DNA of 64,000 nucleotides from Melastoma dodecandrum (Eukaryota; Streptophyta; Magnoliopsida; Myrtales; Melastomataceae): positions 44,919 through 108,918 of the forward strand of contig JARUPY010000416.1 of assembly GCA_029817715.1 (NCBI GenBank), read 5' to 3'. The notes below the pieces were generated by a model. That model saw nothing but the letters and a program-made list of their open reading frames with translations. It ran no database searches and had not been told where the DNA came from. Shown in pieces: positions 42,459-51,976 of this stretch. Position numbers and translations under genes: made by a program. Numbering within the stretch: the stretch's first letter is position 1; every line of letters begins with the position of its first letter.

Positions 42459-42875
42459 TCAATCGAGCGAACTCAGCACGAGCTCGCTGGCCTGCTCCAG
42501 CTTTGCAGCCAGGTCGTCGGCGACCCCTGCGTCTCGCAGGACACGACCGATCGGATGGAACGCGACGAGTACCCGCCCGTGCGCATCCTCGCGCACGAGA
42601 AGGCGCATCGGCAGGTCGAGCGCGGCGCGTGGCGACGCGAGCATGGCGGGCGTGCCGCCGCGCGGATTGCCATAGACGAGCACGGTGGTCGGCGGCATGG
42701 TCATGTCGACGTCGCGAGCGGCGGCGGCGTGGTCGATGCGCGCGAAAATCGTCATGCCGGCCTGCTCGATGGCCTGCTCGAGGCGCGCGAGCGTCGGCGC
42801 GAAAGGCTCCTTTGCTGCGCGCTCGACATAGTATTCGCCGCCTCGAGGCTCATGGTCTCCGTTTTCCAAGGGCAT
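42459..42875 (-). CDS. DUF302 family protein
   Basis: 138 residues. DUF302 pattern: [36 protein letters not shown] and [16 protein letters not shown] small alpha/beta fold of unknown role, often stress or metal linked. ATG 42875 is preferred to the longer frame reaching 42932. Convergent with nothing; rplS is divergent, 142 bases from this start. Confidence 0.78.
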   Translation of the reverse strand: MPLENGDHEPRGGEYYVERAAKEPFAPTLARLEQAIEQAGMTIFARIDHAAAARDVDMTMPPTTVLVYGNPRGGTPAMLASPRAALDLPMRLLVREDAHGRVLVAFHPIGRVLRDAGVADDLAAKLEQASELVLSSLD

Positions 42876-43017
42876 TCTCCCTACCAGGGCCGTGCTCAAT
42901 CGGTCGTCGCAGGACCCGCTCGACACGGCCAACCGCCTCCTGTATAGGCCCGCTTCAACTCAGAACAGCGTCCCGAAACGCTCGCCCGCACAGGGCGGAA
43001 CGGCCAGGATTTATCCG

Positions 43018-43476
43018 ATGAACATCATCCAGCAGCTCGAAGCCGAGCAGGCGACGAAGCTCGCCGAGAAGCGTGCCACCCCGGAATTCCAGCCCGGCGA
43101 CACGCTCATCGTCAACGTCAAGGTGAAGGAAGGCGAGCGCACCCGCGTCCAGAATTACGAGGGCGTGTGCATCGCGCGCAACGGCGGCGGCCTCAACGAA
43201 AGTTTTACGGTCCGCAAGATTTCCTACGGCGAGGGCGTCGAGCGCGTGTTCCCCATCGTGTCCCCCTCGATCGATTCGATCAAGGTCGTGCGGCGCGGCA
43301 AGGTGCGGCGCGCCAAGCTCTATTATCTGCGCGACCGTCGCGGCAAGTCGGCCCGCATCGCCGAACGCGCAGAATCGCCCGCGGCGAAGGCGGCGCGAGA
43401 GGCCGCGAAGAAGGAGGCCAAAGCCTCCGCGAAGGCGGCAAAGGCTAAGGCTGCGGACAAGCCGGCGGCAGAGTAG
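43018..43476 (+). CDS. rplS: 50S ribosomal protein L19
   Basis: 152 residues. L19 body is complete: [55 protein letters not shown]-terminal extension of about 35 residues rich in Ala and Lys is typical of alphaproteobacteria. Here it stands alone: rimM and trmD, its usual neighbours, are absent on both sides. Weak AGGAT ribosome site before ATG 43018. Confidence 0.96.
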   Translation: MNIIQQLEAEQATKLAEKRATPEFQPGDTLIVNVKVKEGERTRVQNYEGVCIARNGGGLNESFTVRKISYGEGVERVFPIVSPSIDSIKVVRRGKVRRAKLYYLRDRRGKSARIAERAESPAAKAAREAAKKEAKASAKAAKAKAADKPAAE

Positions 43477-43500
43477 CTCCGAAATAAGCTTACTCCGAAG

Positions 43501-43920
43501 TCATGGGTCGACGCCCAGCAATGCGATGTCGAGCGCGGGCCCGGCTGCTCGAAGCTGCTTGTCCAGCGAGGCCAGCGGCAGCTGACGACGTTGCGCCAAC
43601 TCGAGATAGGCCGCGTCGTAGAGCGTCAGACTGAAGCGATCGGCAAGCTGCAATGTCGTCGTCCACGCATAGCCGTCGCTGTCGGGATCGACGCTGATCG
43701 GAAGTGCCCCAAGTTGCTTTGGGGCGCTATCACGATAGCCGGCGTCGATCCGCTTGCGACGGATCGCCATTTGCAGGCCGTTGGCGACCTCCAGGCGCCA
43801 GAGCGGCGGGACCACAGCGCCGATATCGGTGATCTGGTCCAATACAGCGTCGGCGCTCGGCGTGCGTTCATCCTCGAAATACCAGGATAGAGTCAGCGTG
43901 GCATCGACGACTAGGCTCAC
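43501..43920 (-). CDS. PIN-domain (VapC-like) toxin
   Basis: 139 residues, PIN ribonuclease fold. The first acidic residue is in LVVDATLTLSWYF, the second in RLEVANGL, and the C-terminal Asp in TLYDAAYLELA with LPLASLD; the acidic quartet appears complete. Its start overlaps the antitoxin stop by four bases, the standard VapBC order. Expected to cleave RNA when free of antitoxin. Confidence 0.85.
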   Translation of the reverse strand: MSLVVDATLTLSWYFEDERTPSADAVLDQITDIGAVVPPLWRLEVANGLQMAIRRKRIDAGYRDSAPKQLGALPISVDPDSDGYAWTTTLQLADRFSLTLYDAAYLELAQRRQLPLASLDKQLRAAGPALDIALLGVDP

Positions 43921-44171
43921 CGCCGGCCTTCCGAGATGAGGTCTTTGAGGGCGACCTTGCCGAGGGTCACGCCTTTGCGCATCGCTCGTATGGAAGCTGC
44001 GGCGCGGCGCGCGCGCTCAGGATCGGCGATCGCTTGCGAGGGAACGAGCCGCGCGACGGGCTTGCCACGGCGGGTTACGATGACTTCTTCGCCGGCCTCG
44101 ACCCTGTCGAGCAGCTGGCCCAGCTTGTTCTTGGCTTCAAAAGCACCGATCCCACGCATGGCATTCCCCAT
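43917..44171 (-). CDS. Phd/YefM-family antitoxin
   Basis: 84 residues. Phd pattern: IGAFEAKNKLGQLLDRVEAG, then VIVTRRGKPVARLVPS. The N-terminal part binds DNA and the disordered C-terminus wraps the PIN toxin encoded next. First gene of the pair, so autoregulation is expected. Confidence 0.85.
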   Translation of the reverse strand: MGNAMRGIGAFEAKNKLGQLLDRVEAGEEVIVTRRGKPVARLVPSQAIADPERARRAAASIRAMRKGVTLGKVALKDLISEGRR

Positions 44172-44249
44172 GAGCTAGACTGTCAACTAGCTTACCGAAG
44201 CCCAGGTGAAAAGGTCGCCCCTCGATCGCAGACGTCGTCGCAGACGTTA

Positions 44250-45233
44250 CTATGCTGCTAGCGTATGCCCATACGGGCAACGGTTGACCTCCACCGTCAG
44301 ATGCGACAGGCCGCGCACCCCAGCGAGCCGGCGCTTGTAGATCTCGGGCTCGGCCGGGTGGTCGGAGACGAGCGCCAGGATCACGCCGACGTGACCCGGG
44401 CCAAGGCGCCAGAGGTGCAGGTCGGCCACCTTGTCGCCGCCGATCTCGACCGCCGCGCGGATCTCTTCCGCGAGCGTGCGGCTCGGCACGATGTCGAGCA
44501 GCACGGCGCCGGCGCTGCGCACGAGGCTCACGGCCCAGGACAAGATCACGACGGTGCCGATGAGACCCATCAGCGGATCGAGCCAGGTCCAGCCGAAGAG
44601 TCGCCCCGCCGACAGCGCGGCGATCGCCAGGACGGAGGTCAGCGCATCGGCCAGCACATGGATATAGGCGGCGCGGAAGTTCGTGTCGCGGGTTGGCGCC
44701 GCATGCATGTGGTCGTCGTGCGCGTGCCCATGATGGTGGTGCGCGGCATGACCGTGATGGTCGTGCCCATGGCTGTCGCCGCCGTGCAGCAGCCAGACGC
44801 TGGCGACGTTCACGGCGAGGCCCAGCACCGCGATCGGGATCGCCTCCGCGAACGCGATCGGCACGGGCGCCACGAGCCGCGCGATGCTCTCGGCGCCGAT
44901 GTAGAGCGCGATCATCGCCAGGATGATCGCGCTGGCGAAGGCCGCCAGATCCCCGAGCTTGCCGGTGCCGAAGGCGAAGCGCGGGTCGTGCCGGTGCGTG
45001 CGCGCAAAACGGTAGGCCAGCGCGGCGATGCCGAGCGCGGCGACATGCGTCGACATGTGCCAGCCGTCGGCGACCAGCGCCATCGAGCCGAACAGCGTGC
45101 CGCCGACGATCTCGGCCACCATCATGGCCGCGGTGAGCGCCACGACCATCATGGTGCGCCGCTCGTTGCGCGCATGCGCCTCGCCGAGGAAGGCATGATC
45201 GTGCTGATATCGATCCATCGTGTGGCTGTGCAT
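44250..45233 (-). CDS. dmeF: Cation diffusion facilitator, DmeF-like
   Basis: 327 residues, six membrane segments. The metal site in segment 2 is ALVADGWHMSTH and in segment 5 HVLADALTS. Between segments 4 and 5 lies a His/Asp-rich loop (about residues 150-183), and a soluble C-terminal domain follows. The DmeF subgroup exports cobalt, nickel and other divalent cations by proton antiport. A CsoR/RcnR-type operator lies 18 bases upstream, but no repressor gene adjoins. Intact. Confidence 0.88.
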   Translation of the reverse strand: MHSHTMDRYQHDHAFLGEAHARNERRTMMVVALTAAMMVAEIVGGTLFGSMALVADGWHMSTHVAALGIAALAYRFARTHRHDPRFAFGTGKLGDLAAFASAIILAMIALYIGAESIARLVAPVPIAFAEAIPIAVLGLAVNVASVWLLHGGDSHGHDHHGHAAHHHHGHAHDDHMHAAPTRDTNFRAAYIHVLADALTSVLAIAALSAGRLFGWTWLDPLMGLIGTVVILSWAVSLVRSAGAVLLDIVPSRTLAEEIRAAVEIGGDKVADLHLWRLGPGHVGVILALVSDHPAEPEIYKRRLAGVRGLSHLTVEVNRCPYGHTLAA

Positions 45234-45250
45234 CGCGTCATCCTGACCTG

Positions 45251-45267
45251 ATAGGGGGGTACCCTAT
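45251..45267. promoter_or_regulatory. G-tract operator (RcnR/DmeR type)
   Basis: ATAGGGGGGTACCCTAT: six-base inverted arms around a G-rich centre, the kind of site bound by CsoR/RcnR-family metal sensors such as DmeR. Directly upstream of the dmeF start. Confidence 0.65.
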
Positions 45268-45320
45268 AGCGGAAGGCGTCGCGATGCATCCCCACTGCTC
45301 GGTCACGCTCGGTTTCCGCT

Positions 45321-45346
45321 TCTTCCCGCTTGCGGGAGAAGGGGAA
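45321..45346. repeat. Solo CTTCTCCCGC palindrome
   Basis: TTCCCGCTTGCGGGAGAAGG hairpin, single arm of family 1. It lies between the divergent dmeF operator side and the glpK stop, and may serve as the glpK terminator. Confidence 0.65.
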
Positions 45347-45357
45347 GTCCCAGCGCC

Positions 45358-46603
45358 CTACCCGTCCTTCCATTCGAAACTGCGCTCGACCGCCTTCGAC
45401 CACGACGCGGTGAGTGCCTTGCGCGTCTTCCTGCCCATCTTCGGGTGCCAGCGATGGTCGACGCCCCAATTGTCGGCGAGCTCGGCGGTCGACTTCCAAT
45501 AGTCGGTGGCCAAACCGGCGGCGTAGGCGGCGCCGAGCGCCGTCGTCTCGGTGATCTTCGGCCGCACCACCGGCACGTCGAGGATGTCGGCCTGGAACTG
45601 CATCAGCAGATCGTTGGCCACCATGCCGCCGTCGGAGCGCAGCTCCTTGATCGGGATCTTCGAATCCTTCTCCATCGCCACCAGCACGTCGCGGGTCTGG
45701 TAGGCGGTGGATTCGAGCGCGGCGCGGGCGATGTGGCCCTTGTTGGCGTAGCGCGTCAGCCCGGCGACCACCCCTCGCGCGTTCTCCTTCCAGTGCGGCG
45801 CGTAGAGGCCGGAGAAGGCGGGCACGAAATAGACGTCGCCGTTGTCCTCGACCGTGCGCGCCAGGGCCTCGATGTCGGGCGCGGTCTTGATCAGCCCGAG
45901 GTTGTCGCGCAGCCATTGCACGAGCGAGCCGGTGACGGCGATCGAGCCCTCGAGCGCATAGACGGGCTTGGCGTCGCCGAGCTTGTAGGCGAGCGTGGTG
46001 ACGAGGCCGGCCTTCGACTGCACCGGCTTGTCGCCCGTGTTCAGCAGCATGAAGCAGCCGGTGCCGTACGTGTTCTTCGCCTCGCCGGGCTCGAACGCGA
46101 CCTGGCCGAACGTCGCCGCCTGCTGGTCGCCGAGCACGCCGGCGATCGGCACGCCCGCGAACGGCGCCTTGCTCTCGCCGTACACCTCGGACGACGAGCG
46201 GATCGCCGGCAGCATGTCGGGCGGGATGTCGAAGGCGCGCAGCATGCTCTCGTCCCACGCCAGCGTCTTCAGGTTCATGAGCTGGGTGCGGCTGGCGTTG
46301 GTGACGTCGGTGACGTGCAGGCCGCCGTCCTTGCCGCCGGTCAGGTTCCAGATCATCCAGCTGTCGATGGTGCCGAAGAGCACGTCGCCGGCGCGCGCCT
46401 TCTTCCGTGCGCCCTTCACGTTGTCGAGCAGCCAGCGCAGCTTGAGCCCGGCAAAATAGGAGGCGAGCGGCAGGCCGGTGATCTTGCGGCAGCGGTCGAT
46501 GCCGCCGTCCTTCGCGAATCTGGCGACGAGCGCGTCGTTGCGGGTGTCCTGCCAGACGAGCGCGTTGTGCAAGGGCTTGCCGGTGGCGCGGTCCCAGATA
46601 AGG

Positions 46604-46635
<32 letters not shown>

Positions 46636-46857
46636 CTTGAGGCGTTTGGGCTCGATCTCCGCCTTCTTGCAGGCCTCGCGCATCACGAGCTGCGTGTTGT
46701 GCCAGATCTCCTGCGGGTCGTGCTCGACCCAGCCGGGTTTGGGAAAGCTCTGCTCGTGCTCGCGCTGGGCGACGGACTTGATGGTCCCGCGCCTGTCGAA
46801 GACGATGAAGCGCGACGACGTCGTCCCCTGGTCGATCGCGCCGACAAACTCGGCCAT
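45358..46857 (-). CDS. glpK: Glycerol kinase
   Basis: Phosphorylates glycerol to sn-glycerol-3-phosphate. 499 residues, intact. FGGY-kinase blocks: [18 protein letters not shown] at the N-terminus, [20 protein letters not shown], and the C-terminal FGGY signature region [26 protein letters not shown] lies before ATG 46857. No glpF or glpD in the window. Confidence 0.96.
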
Positions 46858-47148
46858 TGGCTCTCCTCCAGCTCCGTCCCTCGTCTTGGTGGCGAAGGTT
46901 TGCCGGCGCACATTTAGCGGCGCCCGATCGCGATCCTATCGTGTCCTTCGTCGCCCCTACGACCAAATTTCCGTCCGGTCCCGAGACCTTCGGGCGATGC
47001 GGGAGTGACGGCGGACGTCTATCTCGGCGGCAACACAGCGGCCGGCGCGCATCTCGCGTCCTCAATCTTTCAGCCAAGTCGACGTCTCGGTGGTTCTGGC
47101 CACCGACGACGCCGCGCGCCACCGCGCATCAAGATAAGGAGGCGACCC

Positions 47149-47952
47149 ATGGGGTCCGTTTTCGTCAACTGGTCGGGCGGCTGCGCGGACGCCGCCCGAC
47201 GCGAGGCGCTTTCCGCGAGGATCGTCGCGCTGGGCGACCAGTCGCACGGCAATTTCGCGGAGCCGCCGCCGCGCCTGCAATGGTACGGCGAGGCGCACCG
47301 GGGCCGCATCGTCGTTGACCGCGGCGTCTTCGCGCCGGACGCCGACCTCGCGGCGCTGCCGACCGCCTACGAGGCGCCACCGCGCGGGCCGATCTCGCTC
47401 GGCAACCCATTGGTTGCGGAGACGAAGGAGGTCAAAGACGACCTGCTTGTCGTCCCGGAAGTCGTGCTCGAAGGGGCAGCGTTCCGGCTCTACGACGGGC
47501 GCGGGCTCTATGCCAACGATCTCGTGAGCTTCGTCTTCGCGCGCTTCCCCGAGCACCCCGAGCTGGGCTGCCGGCTCGTCGAGGTGACTGATCGCGAGGG
47601 TTGCCGTGCGATCGACAACGAGGCGGTCGCCGGTGCCGACCTCTACCTCGGTCAGCCGGACATCCACCTGCGCTATTATTGCGAGGAGTGGATGGACTGG
47701 CTGCTCGCGGCCGTGAAGATCTTCTACGCGCCGGACCTCGTCTACTGGCGCTACGAGGGCCAGCCGGGCTTCGACAAGATCGCGGCCGAGATCGCCGCGC
47801 TGGAGCCGGAGACGGCGGAGGCGACCCTGTTCGCCTATCTGGGCCATCGGCTCGACCAGGAGGTCGAGAGCTGGCGCGAGCGGGCGTCGCAGGCGAGCGC
47901 CTTCTGGGCGATGGCGCGCAAGGTAGCTGATTCAGACGACGCGTCGGGGTAG
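47149..47952 (+). CDS. Hypothetical protein
   Basis: 267 residues, soluble, intact. Opens VFVNWSGGCADAARREALSA and has aromatic-rich blocks in the C-terminal half (LRYYCEEWMDWLLAAVKIFY, LVYWRYEGQPGFDKI). No family recognised. Strong AAGGAGG site before ATG 47149. The 290 bases upstream (46858-47148) hold no recognisable feature beyond the shared region with divergent glpK. Confidence 0.6.
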   Translation: MGSVFVNWSGGCADAARREALSARIVALGDQSHGNFAEPPPRLQWYGEAHRGRIVVDRGVFAPDADLAALPTAYEAPPRGPISLGNPLVAETKEVKDDLLVVPEVVLEGAAFRLYDGRGLYANDLVSFVFARFPEHPELGCRLVEVTDREGCRAIDNEAVAGADLYLGQPDIHLRYYCEEWMDWLLAAVKIFYAPDLVYWRYEGQPGFDKIAAEIAALEPETAEATLFAYLGHRLDQEVESWRERASQASAFWAMARKVADSDDASG

Positions 47953-47964
47953 CCGGCGCGTCGT

Positions 47965-47990
47965 CCTTCTCCCGCTTGCGGGAGAAGGGG
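47965..47990. repeat. Solo CTTCTCCCGC palindrome
   Basis: CCTTCTCCCGCTTGCGGGAG AAGG, single arm of family 1 between the convergent stops at 47952 and 48000; a plausible bidirectional terminator. Confidence 0.7.
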
Positions 47991-47999
47991 AAGCCTCGC

Positions 48000-49248
48000 C
48001 TATTTCCGCTCGATCCCGGCGATCGCCTCCGCGAAATCCTTCGCCGCGAATGGTTCGAGGTCGTCGGCTGTCTCGCCGACGCCGATGAAGTGTACGGGCA
48101 GCTTGAACTTGTCCGTGATCGCCACGAGGATGCCGCCGCGAGCGGTGCCGTCGAGCTTGGTCATCACCAGCCCGGTGACGCCGGCGACCTTGCCGAAGAT
48201 CTCGACCTGGCTCATCGCGTTCTGACCAACGGTGGCGTCGAGCACCAGCAGCACCGAGTGCGGCGCCTCCGGGTCCTGCTTGCGGATCACGCGAATGATC
48301 TTCTTCAGCTCCTCCATCAGCACGGAGCGGTTGTGCAATCGGCCGGCGGTGTCGATCAGCAGCACGTCGGCGCCTGTGGCGCGCGCCACCTCGATCGCCT
48401 CGTAAGCGAGCCCGGCGGCGTCCGAGCCCTGCTCGCGGGCGACAACCGGGCAGCCGAGCCGCTCGCCCCAGATCCTGAGCTGGGCGATGGCGGCGGCGCG
48501 AAACGTGTCGCCGGCGGCCAAGGTCACCGCCCTGCCCTCGCCCTTCAGCTTGGCGGCGAGCTTGCCGATGGTCGTGGTCTTGCCGGAGCCGTTGACGCCG
48601 ACGACCAGGATGACGAACGGCTTTTTCGCGCCAATCTCGATCGGCGTCGCATAGGGCGCCAGGACACGCTCGACCTCGGCGGCGAGGATCGTCTTCACCT
48701 CGTCGGGCGACACGTCCTTGTCGTAGCGGCCCTTGCCGACCGCCTCGGAAATCCGCGTCGCGGTGGCGACGCCGAGATCGGCGCGGATCAGCACGTCCTC
48801 GAGCTCCTCCAGCGCCGCCTCGTCGAGCTTGCGCTTGGTGAAGATGTCCGTGATGCCGGTGCCGATCGACGACGAGGACCGCGACAGGCCTTCGCGCAGC
48901 CGCGTGAACCACGAGCGCTTCGGCGCGGCGGCGGGCTCCTGCGCAGGCGGCGGCTCGGGAGCGGGCAGCGGCATATCCGGCGTCGGCACCGGCACGACGG
49001 GCGGCGCAACGACCGCCACGGGCTCAGGCGTAATAGTCTCGGGTGTGTCGACCGCGGGTGTGTCGACCTCGGGCGCCAAGTCCGCTGAGGTCTCGGTTGC
49101 TTCCGTCGTCTCCGGCTCGGCCTCTGGCGGCGCCTCGGGGCTGCTCCTTCGCCACCGGCGGCGGGTCGTCGCGTCCGATGAAAAGGCGGCGGAAGAACCC
49201 CGGCCGCTCTTTCGGCGGCGCCGTGCCGCTTTTGCCGTCTTCGCTCAA
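48000..49248 (-). CDS. ftsY: Signal recognition particle receptor FtsY (frameshifted in linker)
   Basis: GTPase docking the SRP-ribosome complex at the membrane. NG domain complete: [15 protein letters not shown] start of N, P-loop [42 protein letters not shown]. The acidic/Pro-rich N-terminal A region contains a break near 49135; read through, it begins [19 protein letters not shown] at TTG 49248 with GAGGA upstream. About 415 residues. Followed upstream by the zinc-ribbon gene and ftsEX, which are divergent. Confidence 0.93.
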
Positions 49249-49323
49249 GTGTCCTCGCCGGTCGGTGTGCGCCGACGATATGGGGTTTGACGAGGTCGAT
49301 ACCACCCAGACTCGGGCGAGACC

Positions 49324-50001
49324 CTACCGCCCGAGCGCGGCGACCCGCCGGCTCGGCGTCGAATCGTCCGTCTCGAAGCGCACCATGACGCTGCGGCTCT
49401 CCGGCGGCAGCGCGTGCGGGCTCGAGGCGAAGGCGAGCGTGCGGCCGGCTGCGAGCGTCGTCGCGGGCGCCCGCTCCGACCAGCTCACGAGCGGCTCGCC
49501 GGCGGCGTCACGCACCTCGTAGGCGACCCGCGGCACGATAACGCGCCGCTGCGCGACGTTGCGGATCTCGCCGGAGATCGTCACCTCGGTCGCGCTGGGA
49601 TCCATCCGCGTCGGCGTCACGGCCGCGAAGACGAGACCTCGCACGTTCACCGGCATGCCCGCGGCGGCATAGAGTCCCGCCGTCCGCGGCATCAACCGGA
49701 CGATCTTCTGCCGCGCGCCGATCAGACCCATCATCACGACGAGGCATGCAACGACGGCCGTCGCGAACCGCAGGCCCCGCCGCGAGCGATCTCCGAGATG
49801 AGGCGGCAAGTCTGCGGGCGGGCGGCGACTGATTCCCTCGGCCCTGAGATCGTCGATCGACGGCTCCAGCGTCTCGGCAACGCCGTCGCCCGCGACGAAC
49901 CAGCGCGCGTCACAGCGCGGGCAGATCACGGTGCGGCCGCCGCCGAGCTCGGCCGTGCCGACATGGTAGGATCTGGCGCAGGCCGGACAGTCGATCAGCA
50001 T
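49324..50001 (-). CDS. Zinc-ribbon (MJ0042-type) membrane protein
   Basis: 225 residues. N-terminal zinc ribbon with two C-x2-C pairs (LIDCPACARSYHV, VICPRCDARW), a single hydrophobic segment at about residue 80 (ATAVVACLVVMMGLIGA) and a beta-rich C-terminal domain (EVTISGEIRNVAQRRVIVPR). Proteins of this layout commonly stand beside ftsE in alphaproteobacteria. Divergent from ftsE with about 100 bases between. Confidence 0.82.
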   Translation of the reverse strand: MLIDCPACARSYHVGTAELGGGRTVICPRCDARWFVAGDGVAETLEPSIDDLRAEGISRRPPADLPPHLGDRSRRGLRFATAVVACLVVMMGLIGARQKIVRLMPRTAGLYAAAGMPVNVRGLVFAAVTPTRMDPSATEVTISGEIRNVAQRRVIVPRVAYEVRDAAGEPLVSWSERAPATTLAAGRTLAFASSPHALPPESRSVMVRFETDDSTPSRRVAALGR

Positions 50002-50099
50002 CGGTGCGGATTCGGGCGTATGGATGCGATCATCCTGTCGATTCGTGCTTAAGGCCGCGTTAACCCTGAGCATCCTTCACTCCCGGCGAAAGGTGCCGC

Positions 50100-50763
50100 T
50101 TGGTCGTCTTCGAGAACGTCGGATTGCGTTTACGGCATGGGTGCCGAGACGCTGAAGGACATCTCCTTCCGCATCGAGCCGCAGTCCTTCCAGTTCCTCA
50201 CGGGACCCTCGGGGGCCGGCAAGACGACGCTGCTCAAGCTGATCCTCTTCACGCTGAAGCCGACACGTGGGCTCATCAGCCTATTCGGCCGCGACGTCGC
50301 CGCCCTCGACAAGGACGCGATTACCGCGCTGCGGCGGCGCATCGGCGTCGTGTTCCAGGATTTCCGCCTGCTCGACCATCTCACGACCTACGAAAATGTC
50401 GCCCTGCCGCTGCGCGTCCAGGGCCGCGACGAGGCGAGCTACCGCGGCGAAGTCGTCGAATTGCTTGGCTGGGTCGGGCTCGGCGACCGCATGCATGCGC
50501 TGCCGGCCGTGCTGTCCGGCGGAGAGAAACAGCGCGCCGCGATCGCCCGCGCGCTGATCGTGCGGCCGGAGTTGCTTCTCGCCGACGAGCCGACGGGTAA
50601 CGTCGATCCGACGCTGGCGCGGCGCCTGCTACGCCTCTTCATGGAGCTCCACAAATCGGGTACATCGGTGGTCATCGCGACTCACGACCTTGGGCTGATG
50701 GATCAGTTCGACGGCGCGCGCCGCCTGGTGCTCGGCGACAGCCGCCTGCATATCTTCGAGTGA
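50100..50763 (+). CDS. ftsE: Cell division ATP-binding protein FtsE (frameshifted)
   Basis: ATPase of the FtsEX complex that activates peptidoglycan hydrolases. Walker A GPSGAGKTTLLKLI, Q-loop VVFQDFRLLDHL, signature LSGGEKQRAAIARAL, Walker B LLLADEPTGNVDP. The first 11 residues (VVFENVGLRYG) are in another frame because of an extra T near 50132. TTG 50100 start with AAAGGTG before it. About 221 residues. ftsX follows, but only after a 150-base repeat. Confidence 0.93.
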
Positions 50764-50795
50764 CGCCATGAGAGACCGGGATGGAGGCGCGGATC

Positions 50796-50947
50796 TCCTT
50801 CTCCCGCCTGCGGGAGAAGGTGGCCCCGCGAAGCGGGGTCGGATGAGGGGCGGTGCCGCTTTCCCTCGTCTACATAGCTGAAACGGCACGATCCCTCATC
50901 CGGCGCGACTTCGTCGCGCCACCTTCTCCCACAAGGGGAGAAGGAGG
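50796..50947. repeat. Family-1 inverted-repeat element inserted between ftsE and ftsX
   Basis: CTCCTTCTCCCGCCTGCGGG at the left, GTGGCCCCGCGAAGCGGGGT, centre CGTCTACATAGCTGAAACGG CACGATCC, mirrored arm ending CCACAAGGGGAGAAGGAG. The centre matches the 22030 copy closely. ftsE and ftsX are normally contiguous or overlapping. Confidence 0.85.
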
Positions 50948-50985
50948 GGCTGCGGCGCCTTTGGCCGCATGGGCGGAGCGCCCCA

Positions 50986-51965
50986 ATGGCGACCTTGACG
51001 CGCGACCGCGCCAAGCCAGCCGCAACACAAGCGAAAGGCGCCGTACCCGCCGACGGCCGCCCGCTGAAGCGCGACATGCCGCTCGTGCCCGCCGACACGA
51101 TCGCCGGGCGCGCGCTCGTGACCGTGATCGCCATCATGACCTTCCTCGCCGCGATCACAGCCGGCATCGTCATGCTGATCGCCGGCGCCGCGCACGACTG
51201 GCAGGGCAGCGTTTCGAGCGAGGTGACGATCCAGGTGCGCCCTACCCCCGACCACGATCTCGATGCAGCGACGCAAGAGGCCGCGTCGATCGCCCGCGCG
51301 CCGCCCCCGGCATCAAGTCGGTCGATCCCTACTCCAAGGCGGAGAGCGAGAAACTGCTACAGCCCTGGCTCGGCGCCGGTCTCGACCTCGGCGAATTGCC
51401 GGTGCCGCGCCTGATCGTGGTCAAGCTCGACCCCGGCGCCGAGCTCGACACGGCGGCGCTGCGCCAGGCGCTGGAGGCCAAGGTGCCCGGCGCCAGCCTC
51501 GACGACCATCGCGTGTGGCTGGCGCGCCTCGCGACGATGGCGAACGCCACCGTCGGCATCGGCGTCGTGGTCTTCGTGCTGGTGCTGGTCGCCATGCTGC
51601 TCGCCGTCGCCTTCGCCACCCGCGCGGCGATGGCGGGGGCGCGAGAGATCGTCGAGGTGCTGCATTTCGTCGGCGCCTCGGACGGGTTCATCTCACGGCA
51701 GTTCCAGACGCATTTCTTCCGCCTCGGCCTGCGCGGCGGCGCGATCGGCGGCGGCATCGCGATCCTGTTCTTCCTTGCGGGCGGCCATGTCCTGGCGGCG
51801 TGGCGGACGTCCGCGAGCGGCGAGCAGATCGAGGCCTTGCTCGGCACCGTCAGCCTCACTTTCGGCGGCTATCTCGCGATCATCGGCATCGCCGCCGCGA
51901 TCGCGGTGCTGACGGGCGTCGTCTCGCGGACGATCGTCTTCCGGCACCTGCGGGCGATGATGTGA
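50986..51965 (+). CDS. ftsX: Cell division protein FtsX (frameshifted)
   Basis: Membrane partner of FtsE. First membrane segment LVTVIAIMTFLAAITAGIVM, then the periplasmic domain (SVSSEVTIQVRPTP), a break near 51300, and the rest of the periplasmic domain (IKSVDPYSKAESEKLLQPWL). Three C-terminal segments follow (VGIGVVVFVLVLVAML, GAIGGGIAILFFLAGG, YLAIIGIAAAIAVLTG). About 326 residues. GGAG lies before ATG 50986. Confidence 0.92.
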
Positions 51966-51976
51966 GGGAAGGTTCG

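Noticed and set aside
45149..47122. 657-codon open frame overlapping glpK
   Set aside because: Shadow frame of glpK and dmeF sequence; both real genes are intact.
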